A stretch of DNA of 11,771 nt from Pseudofrankia asymbiotica (GTDB taxonomy: Bacteria > Actinomycetota > Actinomycetes > Frankiales > Frankiaceae): contig NZ_MOMC01000008.1 in NCBI RefSeq assembly GCF_001983105.1, positions 258,804-270,574 of the forward strand, given 5' to 3'. Below the pieces are notes generated by a model. It was given only the letters and a program-made list of their open reading frames with translations. It searched no databases and was not told where the DNA came from. Below are positions 6,115-11,771 of the stretch, in pieces. The position numbers and the translations under genes are program-made. Every line of letters starts with the position of its first letter. Within the stretch, counting starts at the first letter, position 1.

Positions 6115-8992
6115 TGGCCCCGCTCCCTCCTAGCTCGCCCGCCGCGCCGAACGCGCCCGCCGGGTCCTTCGCCGCGCCGAACGCGCGGGCGGCGTCGTCG
6201 CCATCCCCCGCATCCAGCGGCGCAAACGGGACGACGGTGTGCGGCTCCGGCCGGACATGTCGGTCGAACAGCACCCCCCGGTTGGGTGCCGTGCCCGCGG
6301 CGACCGACCGGTGCCCGGCCAGGGCGAACAGGTCGCCGCCGGGCACACCGACCGACACCCAGGCGGCGACGTCGTCGCGGTGGCCGGGGCCCAGGTCGTC
6401 GAGCAGCCGCGACGGCCCGCGCCACCAGCCGAGCACGTGGACCCGCACCGCCGGGCCGCGCCGGGTCACGAGCCGAAGGTCGTCGAGCCCGGTACGCCGC
6501 CCGGAGCCGCTGGGAGCCTCCAGCGCCGCCCGGCCGGCGTCCGCGGCGAACAGCACCAGCAGCCGCAGCGGGAAGCCGCCGCGGCCCTCGCCGGTGTGCC
6601 CCACGTCCTCGCGCCGGGCCACCTCCGCGGCGGTCTCGGTGACGACGCCGGCGAGCCCCGTGATCCCGGTGACGGTCACCGCCGTCCCGGCCGCGCGCAG
6701 CGTCGCGGCCAGGTCGTCGACCGCGCCGAGGGCCTCCAGGCTCGCCGCGACCAGGTCGACGCGCAGCCCCCCTGGGCCCGCCTGGGCGGCGACGCTGCGC
6801 ACCGCGGCCTGCAGCACTCCGACCGCCTCCCGGCGCAGTGGGCCGAGAACGGCGAGGTTCCGGCCCGGCTGGGCCGACAGCCGCACCCCGACGGCCGGCG
6901 GCGTGAGGTCCAGCGGCGCGCCGACGAGCGCCACCGGGTCGACCGGCGCCGCCGGGCCCAGCGCCGCCGCGGGTGCGCGCAGCGCGGCGAACGCCGGGTT
7001 CGTGTCCAGGACGGCGGGGGCGTGGCCGACGAACACCCGCGGCGGGCGCGGGGCGTCGACGGTGGCGGCGAGCGCCTTCGCCAGGCTGGGGCGCAGCACG
7101 GCGAGCGTGTCGGTGTCGGCCCGGGCGACCCGGACCAGCTCGTTGCCCGCCGGGTGGCCGTTGCGCCGGTTGACGACCGCCTGCCCGACGCCCGACAGCG
7201 CGCCCGCGGCCTCGTTGTTCGTCGAGAGCAGCACCCGCGACTCGCTGATCGACGTGCGCAGCGCCACCCGCAGCGCGAACTGGCCGAAGATCGACCCGCG
7301 CTTGCCGGCGGTCGCGTCGAGCGCGTCGATGCCCGAGAGCGTCTGGCTGGCCAGCAGCAGGTGGATGCCGTAGGCGCGGCCCTGGCGGGCGAGCGTCTCC
7401 AGGTGGGCGACCGCCTCCCGGGCGACCGGGTCGAGCGGGGTGAGCATCACCTGGAACTCGTCGACGACGACGAGGATCCGCGGCCAGGCGCTGGTGCGGT
7501 CGTTCGCGCGCAGTCCGCGCAGGTCGCGGGCACCGGCGGCGCGCATCGCCACCGCCCGCCGGGACATCTCGCCGCGGACGTGGCGCAGCACCGCGACGCC
7601 GAACTCCCGGTCGCTGTCCATCCCGACCGTGTCGGCGTGCGGGAGGAAGAACGGGTCCCGCTCGCGCGGCCCGAACTGGGCGAACTCCAGGCCCTCCTTG
7701 AAGTCCAGCAGGTGCATGCGCAGCTGGTCCGGGCCGTAGCGGGCGGCCAGCCCGTAGATGATCGTGAGCAGCAGGGTGGACTTGCCCGCGCCGGCCTGCC
7801 CGCCGACCAGGCCGTGCACGGTGTCGTCGTCGAAGCCGAGCAGGCAGGGGCCGTCGGCGCCGAAGCCGACCGGCACCGAGATCCCCGCCGCGCTGTCGAA
7901 CTCCCACAGCCCGTCGGGCAGCAGCGCGCCGAGCCCCGGCGCCCGGGAGGCCGCGTCGGTGGCCGCGCGGGCCACCGAGCCCGCGACGGCGGCGACCAGG
8001 TCGGCCGGCGGCGGGACGTCGAGCGCGCAGTCCAGGCCGGGCGCGAGCGAGCAGCGCCACCGCGCGGGGCCGGCCGCGAGCAGCGACACCTCGTTCGGCA
8101 GCGGCCCGGAGGCCGGGCGGCCGGTCGGGGCGGCGTCGGGGTCGTCCGGCTCCGTCACCGCGACGATGTGGACGCCGCAGGCCGGCCCCTGGGCGGCCAG
8201 GCCCAGCAGGGACCGGGACGCCTCGTCGGGCAGCGACGGCCAGGCGAGCAGAACCAGCACCCGCCACGGCTCGGACCGCGGCAGCCCGGCGTCCTCCCGC
8301 TCGCGCAGCGTCGCGAACGAGCCGCCGAGCCGGTCGACGGTCACCCGCCCGACGTGGCCGGACAGCTCCGCGAGCGCCGTCTCCAGCGCGGCGCGGGTGG
8401 TCAGCGTCGGGCCGACGACGCCCGCGGCCCGCAGCGGCGCGAACCCGGCGATCCCGGCGCCCAGCTCGAACGGGTCGTAGACGGTGAGCTCCACCCGGCC
8501 CGGCGGCACCGCCGCCAGCACCCGGGTGAGCAGCCCGCGCACCAGCTCGACCGCCTCGGCGCGCCGGGCGCGGGGGGCGGTGAGTCGCAGGTTGCCGGCG
8601 TCCAGCAGCGGTACCGCCAGCGGCACGGCCCTGCCGCCCGCCGGCGCCAGCACCCGGCCGACCCGCCACAGCCCCGGCCGGAACCGCCCGGCGGCACCGG
8701 CCGCCACGCCCTGGGTACCGACGGAGCCGGGGGTGCTGAACGCGGACCATGCCGACGCCCCCCAGCCCGCGCTCGCAAGGCCCCGGGCCTGCGCGTACAC
8801 CAGCTCGGTCGCCTCCGCGAACGCGGTCCCGAGCGCGGCCCGGCTACCGGGACCCTCGGGCGCGTCGGCACCCGCGGCCGCGCCCGTGAGCCCGTCGGCC
8901 CGCCGGTCCAGCCGGTCGGCGACGGCGAGCGCCCCGGCCAGCGAGGACTGGACGGCCGCCGCGAGCGTGCGTGCCCGCCGGCTGCCCGACAC
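6107..8992 (-). CDS. FtsK/SpoIIIE-type ATPase, EccC-like multi-module
   Basis: This 961-residue protein has a clear central FtsK-type ATPase: Walker A GGQAGAGKST (Lys near 404), LLDFKEGLEF (about 429), Walker B ILVVVDEFQ (Asp-Glu near 511) and LLLASQTLSG (about 547). By my reading, residues 130-285 resemble the same fold without a P-loop. Residues 690-920 look like another copy in which the loop has become NLAVLGPLRREAV, lacking Lys-Ser/Thr. Several ATPase modules in tandem are typical of type VII EccC. A chromosomal FtsK would have N-terminal membrane helices and a C-terminal gamma domain; neither is visible. The start chosen is GTG 8992, with GGGGAGG six bases upstream. A GTG at 9088 would add 32 residues but lacks a site. 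The stop overlaps the next gene by 8 bases. Role: probably a hexameric motor moving protein or DNA with its membrane partner. Confidence 0.85.
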   Translation of the reverse strand: MSGSRRARTLAAAVQSSLAGALAVADRLDRRADGLTGAAAGADAPEGPGSRAALGTAFAEATELVYAQARGLASAGWGASAWSAFSTPGSVGTQGVAAGAAGRFRPGLWRVGRVLAPAGGRAVPLAVPLLDAGNLRLTAPRARRAEAVELVRGLLTRVLAAVPPGRVELTVYDPFELGAGIAGFAPLRAAGVVGPTLTTRAALETALAELSGHVGRVTVDRLGGSFATLREREDAGLPRSEPWRVLVLLAWPSLPDEASRSLLGLAAQGPACGVHIVAVTEPDDPDAAPTGRPASGPLPNEVSLLAAGPARWRCSLAPGLDCALDVPPPADLVAAVAGSVARAATDAASRAPGLGALLPDGLWEFDSAAGISVPVGFGADGPCLLGFDDDTVHGLVGGQAGAGKSTLLLTIIYGLAARYGPDQLRMHLLDFKEGLEFAQFGPRERDPFFLPHADTVGMDSDREFGVAVLRHVRGEMSRRAVAMRAAGARDLRGLRANDRTSAWPRILVVVDEFQVMLTPLDPVAREAVAHLETLARQGRAYGIHLLLASQTLSGIDALDATAGKRGSIFGQFALRVALRTSISESRVLLSTNNEAAGALSGVGQAVVNRRNGHPAGNELVRVARADTDTLAVLRPSLAKALAATVDAPRPPRVFVGHAPAVLDTNPAFAALRAPAAALGPAAPVDPVALVGAPLDLTPPAVGVRLSAQPGRNLAVLGPLRREAVGVLQAAVRSVAAQAGPGGLRVDLVAASLEALGAVDDLAATLRAAGTAVTVTGITGLAGVVTETAAEVARREDVGHTGEGRGGFPLRLLVLFAADAGRAALEAPSGSGRRTGLDDLRLVTRRGPAVRVHVLGWWRGPSRLLDDLGPGHRDDVAAWVSVGVPGGDLFALAGHRSVAAGTAPNRGVLFDRHVRPEPHTVVPFAPLDAGDGDDAARAFGAAKDPAGAFGAAGELGGSGASG
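6140..6186 (-). repeat. Tandem 30-bp repeat at the ATPase 3' end
   Basis: A 17-bp sequence, CGCCGCGCCGAACGCGC, occurs at 6140-6156 and exactly 30 bp later at 6170-6186. It encodes the AFGAA motif twice, as AFGAAKDPAG then AFGAAGELGG, near the C-terminus of the ATPase. The in-frame spacing of ten residues points to a small internal duplication in a flexible tail. Confidence 0.65.
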
Positions 8993-9473
8993 CGCAAACC
9001 TCCCCGCTCCGCGCCGATGGCGTGACGATGACGCGGCGCCGGTGCCGACTCGGACGGCAGCCGCCATAGTGGCTACCAACGTCAACACTCACGCTAGCCC
9101 ACAAAGGCCGGGCGTCCGCGACCCTTTGCCGGACTCCGGTCGTGACTCCGTTGTCGGGCAGCATGACCCACGCCGTCTGGACCGTACCGGAGAGCGCCGT
9201 GATGTGACCGCCCGGCCGCCCCCCGGCCCGTGTCCACCCGTCTTCCGCCGCTGGCCGCCGCGCCCGACGGCCTTCCCGCCACCCCGGGACCTCCGCGCCC
9301 GGGTCGGGCCGGGTGCCCTCGCCACGGCCGGCCGGCCGGCGGCATACCCCCCGGGGCCGAGGGACGGCGGCGGAACCGGCCAGTATGGGACGGACAAGGC
9401 GGGCGTGCGGGGGTGGCACCCGGGTGCCGGCGGGGCCACCGGCCAGAGGCCGGGCCTGCGAGGGAGGACCAGC
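8993..9473. other. Divergent intergenic region, ATPase operon and HAD gene
   Basis: These 481 bases separate two divergent genes and should hold both promoters. On the minus strand TAGCGT (9096-9091) fits the TANNNT -10 pattern but no matching -35 is seen, and TTGACG (9085-9080) has no matching -10. On the plus strand no good pair is visible before the HAD gene. Long open frames cross the region on both strands, but they are GC-rich shadows. No RNA gene or strong dyad was recognised. Confidence 0.5.
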
Positions 9474-9986
9474 GTGGACGAGGCGGGCGGGGCCGGCGAG
9501 GCGGGCGCACAGCGGCCGGTCGCGGTGATCGACGTGGACGGTGTGGTCGCGGACGTCCGGCACCGGCTCGGGTTCCTGCGCCAGCGCCCGGGCGACTGGA
9601 ACGCGTTCTTCGCCGCCGCGACCGCCGACCCGCCGCTGCCTCAGGGTGTCGACCTGGTCCTGGGCCTCGCCGCCGACCACGACGTGATCTGGCTGACCGG
9701 CCGGCCGGAGCGGTCGCGCGCCGACACCGAGCGCTGGCTCACGGCCCACGGGCTGCCCATCGGGATGCTGCGGATGCGGCCCGACGACGACCACCGCTCG
9801 GCCCGCGTCTTCAAGCGCGCCGAGCTGCGCCGCCTCGGCCGGACCCGCCAGGTCGCCGTGGTCGTCGACGACGACCCCGCCGTGGTCACCCTCCTGCAGG
9901 ACGACGGCTGGCCCGTCGTGCACGCTGACTGGCTCCCCTACGAGGACACCCTGAAGAACGCCCAGGAGATCGAGGGCCGCACGTAG
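9474..9986 (+). CDS. HAD-family phosphatase, polynucleotide kinase 3'-phosphatase-like
   Basis: The 170-residue product carries all four HAD motifs: VIDVDGVVAD (nucleophile Asp 20, acid/base Asp 22), WLTGRPERSR (Thr 75), FKRAEL (Lys 114) and VVVDDDP (Asp 132-134). The block DWNAFF, then PPLPQGVDLV and LTGRPERSRADTERWL, resembles the 3'-phosphatase domain of T4-type polynucleotide kinases, which remove 3' phosphates from nucleic acid ends. No kinase domain is attached and there is no cap domain, so a stand-alone phosphatase on a nucleotide or nucleic acid is likely, though the substrate is not proven. The start is GTG 9474 with GGGAGGA (9462-9468) five bases upstream; longer in-frame extensions run into non-coding sequence. 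It is transcribed away from the ATPase operon and converges on the MerR gene. Confidence 0.85.
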   Translation: MDEAGGAGEAGAQRPVAVIDVDGVVADVRHRLGFLRQRPGDWNAFFAAATADPPLPQGVDLVLGLAADHDVIWLTGRPERSRADTERWLTAHGLPIGMLRMRPDDDHRSARVFKRAELRRLGRTRQVAVVVDDDPAVVTLLQDDGWPVVHADWLPYEDTLKNAQEIEGRT

Positions 9987-9998
9987 GACCAGGCGGGT

Positions 9999-10020
9999 GC
10001 GCGCAGCGGGCGCTCCGCGC
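9999..10020. terminator. Hairpin between convergent HAD and MerR genes
   Basis: GCGCG (9999-10003) pairs with CGCGC (10016-10020) and AGC with GCT around a GGGC loop, with one C-C mismatch between the two stems. It lies in the 59-bp gap between the two stop codons, where a bidirectional terminator is expected. Confidence 0.5.
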
Positions 10021-10045
10021 CGGTCGCCAGCCGGCGTAGGGCCGC

Positions 10046-10609
10046 TTACGCGGAGCTGCGGCGCGCGCGGCGGCCGGCGAGCTCGTCGCCCGGGTGGGCG
10101 GCCGCCGGCTGGCCGAGGCGCTCGCAGGGCAGTGAGGCGAGCTGGCCGCGCATGTCCTGCACCGCCCGGCCGACGGCGATCGCGAACACGCCCTGCCCGC
10201 CCCGGACCAGGTCGACGACCTGGTCGTCGGAGGTGCACTCGTAGACGGTGGAGCCGTCGCTGATGAGGGTGAGCTCGGCGAGGTCGTCGACACCCCGGCT
10301 GCGGACGTGCTCGGCGGCGGAGCGGATGTTCTGCAGCGACACGCCGGCCTCGAGCAGTTTGCGCACCACCCGGAGCACGAGGATGTCGCGGAAGGAGTAG
10401 AGGCGCTGGCTGCCGGACCCGGTCGCGCCGCGCACGCTCGGCACCACCAGCCCGGTCCTGGCCCAGTAGTCCAGCTGCCGGTAGGTGATGCCGGCGGCGG
10501 CGCACGCGGTCGGGCCCCGGTAGCCGACGTCGTCGCCGGGCGGGCCGGGTAGCTCGTCGGGGAAGAGCTCCCCCTGCTCGATCATTGCCGTCCCGTTCCC
10601 GGTCGCCAC
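10046..10609 (-). CDS. MerR-family regulator, Rv1830 (ResR/McdR)-type
   Basis: The 187-residue product begins with a short variable segment, then VGYRGPTACAAAGITYRQLDYWARTGLV (read as residues 28-55), a MerR-type helix-turn-helix. SGSQRLYSFRDILVLR follows as the wing and second helix region. The C-terminal part has TVYECTSDDQVVDLVRGGQGVFAIAV, which matches M. tuberculosis Rv1830 as I remember it. Rv1830 is reported to affect growth, division and antibiotic resilience. The family binds DNA as a dimer; no metal-binding cysteine pattern is seen. The start is GTG 10609 with GAGAGG eight bases upstream; ATG 10585 is an alternative. It differs from FtsR (Rv1828 type), which has a different sequence and greater length. 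Its own promoter is proposed at 10988-11016. The upstream DUF151 gene supports the assignment. Confidence 0.92.
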   Translation of the reverse strand: MATGNGTAMIEQGELFPDELPGPPGDDVGYRGPTACAAAGITYRQLDYWARTGLVVPSVRGATGSGSQRLYSFRDILVLRVVRKLLEAGVSLQNIRSAAEHVRSRGVDDLAELTLISDGSTVYECTSDDQVVDLVRGGQGVFAIAVGRAVQDMRGQLASLPCERLGQPAAAHPGDELAGRRARRSSA

Positions 10610-10707
10610 GCCCCCGACCTCTCACTCGTGCCTGCAGCGGGGACCGGCCAGCCCGGCCACCGACGGGTGTCACCGCCGTCGCGTCCAGGGAGCCAGCGGG
10701 CGCTCGA

Positions 10708-10763
10708 AAGCGATCTTTCTTCGCGCGCCCGGCCGGGGTTCCTGCCGGATCGCGAAGCGATCT
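10708..10763. repeat. Repeated AAGCGATCT elements in the MerR leader
   Basis: AAGCGATCT occurs at 10708-10716 and at 10755-10763. Each copy is part of a small dyad: GAAAG/CTTTC around CGAT at 10706-10719, and GATCGC/GCGATC around GAA at 10748-10762. They lie 100-200 bases upstream of the MerR start, in the predicted leader. They could be operator sites or RNA hairpins; no binder is known. Confidence 0.4.
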
Positions 10764-10987
10764 GGGAGGCCCGGTCGTCCCTGAGGTCACCAAGGGGGCG
10801 GGTCGGATTCATGTCCGCGCCTCCTCTGACCGCGAGCCCTCGGCGCGCGCCCGCCGCTCCGGGCGCGCCTGGCCGGCGCGCCGCCTGCGTGGCCATGCCT
10901 CCCCCGCGGCGCGGCCACCTCGTCCCGACCGCCAGGTCGGTCCCCCAACCGGACACGGCGGCACCCGAGCCCGACGCGGACCTCCCG

Positions 10988-11016
10988 ACCGTAGGAGCGC
11001 CGCGCCGTACCTTCAA
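10988..11016 (-). promoter_or_regulatory. Candidate sigma70-type promoter for the MerR gene
   Basis: On the minus strand TTGAAG (11016-11011) is followed by a 17-bp spacer and TACGGT (10993-10988). The first matches four of six -35 bases and the second fits TANNNT. Transcription would start near 10981, leaving a leader of about 370 nt. It lies downstream of the nuclease terminator, so the MerR gene would be transcribed separately. Confidence 0.5.
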
Positions 11017-11269
11017 CGATCCAGTTCGGCGTGTCTCCCGTCCAGCCGACAGAACTCACCTACCGGACGGACCTGCCACAAACGCCCACCATCCGCGGCG
11101 CAAACCACCACAACCAGCCCACAACGTCTTCAGCGTCACCCAAGCTTCTCGCAACCAGATTTTCAGACTACGCCAGCAATCCGCTCGTCACTGCCCAAAC
11201 GCCGTCGACCCCGCACATGCCGCGGGATACCGCCGGACACGCGGCGGCGCGGACCGAGCCTGGGCATGA

Positions 11270-11306
11270 CTCGGCCCCGGCCGCGTCGAACGCGGGCGGG
11301 GCCGAG
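11270..11306 (-). terminator. Strong hairpin terminator after the DUF151 nuclease gene
   Basis: CTCGGCCCCG (11270-11279) pairs with CGGGGCCGAG (11297-11306), and an inner CCGCGT/ACGCGG pair closes a three-base loop. The result is a 16-bp stem with a single G-G mismatch, 20 bases past the stop codon. No T-tract follows, as in many GC-rich actinobacterial terminators. Confidence 0.75.
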
Positions 11307-11326
11307 GTGGACGACGGGCCCCCGGA

Positions 11327-11771
11327 CTACGAGCCGGGGCTGTTGAAGTCCTCGGGGGAGATCGTGTCGAGGAACTCGCGGAACTTCTCGAGCTCGCTCT
11401 CCTGCTCCTGTTCCTGCTCCTCGGGCACGGTGATCCCGGCCTCGGCGAGCACCGCCTCCACGCCGTAGACCGGCGCGCCCATCCGCATGGCCAGCGCGAT
11501 CGCGTCCGACGGCCGGGCGGAGACCTCGACGCCGTTGGCGAACCGCAGCGTCGCGAAGAACACACCATCCTGCAGGTCGGTGATCGTCACCTGGGAGAGC
11601 TCCGTCTGCAGCGCTCGCAGCACGTCCCGCATCAGGTCATGGGTCATCGGACGCGCGGTAGTGATCCCCTCCTGCGCGAAGGCGATCGCCGTGGCCTCGA
11701 CGGCACCGATCCAGATGGGCAGATACCGCTCGCCACCGACCTCCTTGAGCAGGACGATCGGCTGCTTCGAA
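11327..11771 (-). CDS. Bifunctional nuclease family protein (DUF151), 5' end missing
   Basis: The frame is open at the window edge and ends at TAG 11327, giving 147 residues of the C-terminal part. It reads PIVLLKEVGGERYLPIWIG, then EATAIA, ARPMTHDLMRD, VTITDLQDGVFFATLRF and VSARPSDAIALAMR, the conserved blocks of the DUF151 family. An acidic Glu/Gln stretch and FREFLDTISPEDF close it. It resembles M. tuberculosis Rv1829 (about 164 residues) along its whole length, so only some 15-20 N-terminal residues should be missing. The family name comes from a plant protein with DNase and RNase activity; the bacterial role is unclear. The ATG at 11647 is internal, since homology continues upstream of it. 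The neighbour is the Rv1830-type MerR gene, the usual actinobacterial order. Confidence 0.93.
   Translation of the reverse strand, partial: SKQPIVLLKEVGGERYLPIWIGAVEATAIAFAQEGITTARPMTHDLMRDVLRALQTELSQVTITDLQDGVFFATLRFANGVEVSARPSDAIALAMRMGAPVYGVEAVLAEAGITVPEEQEQEQESELEKFREFLDTISPEDFNSPGS

Larger units (their letters stand above)
10610..11326. other. 717-bp gap between nuclease and MerR genes
   Basis: No convincing gene is seen on either strand; open frames here have erratic composition and no good start sites. The part near the nuclease holds its terminator. Bases 11041-11220 are clearly less GC-rich than the surroundings (roughly 60 percent by eye) and, on the plus strand, strongly C- and A-rich with few G. 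A candidate MerR promoter follows at 10988-11016. The remaining 375 bases would be a long 5' leader and carry repeated GCGATC elements. Confidence 0.6.

Noticed and set aside
4501..6642. Long plus-strand open frame across the membrane protein gene
   Set aside because: Low-complexity Arg/Gly/Pro product that crosses gene boundaries. The minus-strand protein has real membrane helices and an overlapped start.
6107..8992. Chromosome-segregating FtsK/SpoIIIE translocase
   Set aside because: No N-terminal membrane helices and no C-terminal winged-helix gamma domain are visible. The multi-module layout and operon partners do not fit.
6239..9025. Very long plus-strand open frame opposite the ATPase gene (928 codons)
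   Set aside because: It is an antisense shadow of GC-biased coding DNA. The product is Arg/Gly/Gln-rich low complexity, while the minus strand encodes clear ATPase motifs.
8993..9088. N-terminal extension of the ATPase from GTG 9088 or ATG 9067
   Set aside because: No ribosome binding site precedes either codon, whereas GTG 8992 has GGGGAGG at ideal spacing. A leaderless start remains possible.
9474..9986. HAD protein as trehalose-6-phosphate phosphatase (OtsB) partner of otsA
   Set aside because: It is too short, lacks the OtsB cap domain, and its DWNAFF and LTGRPERSRADTERWL segments fit PNK-type phosphatases. It is also far from otsA.
10046..10609. Assignment of the MerR protein as FtsR (Rv1828/Cg1631)
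   Set aside because: FtsR is longer, about 250 residues, and has a different N-terminus. The GYRGPTAC, ITYRQLDYWART and TVYECTS blocks fit Rv1830 instead.

Overview
The window is about 11.8 kb of very GC-rich DNA with strong G/C bias at third codon positions and many GTG starts. A WhiB-family iron-sulfur regulator, an OtsA of the streptomycete/frankial type, and a DUF151 nuclease followed by an Rv1830-type MerR regulator place it in a high-GC actinomycete chromosome. A Frankia-like organism is my best guess, but the sequence alone does not fix the genus.

Layout. Bases 1-932 (+) hold a WhiB-family gene behind a structured leader: a candidate promoter, two stem-loops, and a 28-codon leader ORF whose stop overlaps the whiB start. 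Two hairpins follow. Then comes a small SD-led ORF overlapping the start of a SixA-type phosphohistidine phosphatase (to 1879, +). Converging on it is otsA (2090-3628, -), a trehalose-6-phosphate synthase interrupted by one in-frame TAG exactly between its two Rossmann domains.

Bases 4234-8992 (-) look like one operon. It encodes an FtsK/SpoIIIE-type ATPase with one intact P-loop domain and, by my reading, degenerate ATPase-like modules on either side. An 8-base overlap joins it to a protein with a low-complexity N-terminus, a charged helical segment and four C-terminal membrane helices. The last gene encodes an 87-residue, all-helical, WXG100-sized protein. This is the most system-like and least familiar part of the window. 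It could be a type VII (EccC)-like translocation module without ESX hallmarks, but that is inference.

Divergent from the operon is a small HAD phosphatase resembling the 3'-phosphatase domain of polynucleotide kinases (9474-9986, +). A shared hairpin separates it from the convergent Rv1830-type MerR gene (10046-10609, -). That gene has its own candidate promoter and a leader of about 375 bases. Upstream is the 3' part of a bifunctional nuclease (DUF151) gene, cut by the window edge and closed by a strong terminator. The nuclease and MerR pair matches the order Rv1829-Rv1830 in Mycobacterium tuberculosis.

No rRNA, tRNA, CRISPR array or insertion sequence was seen.
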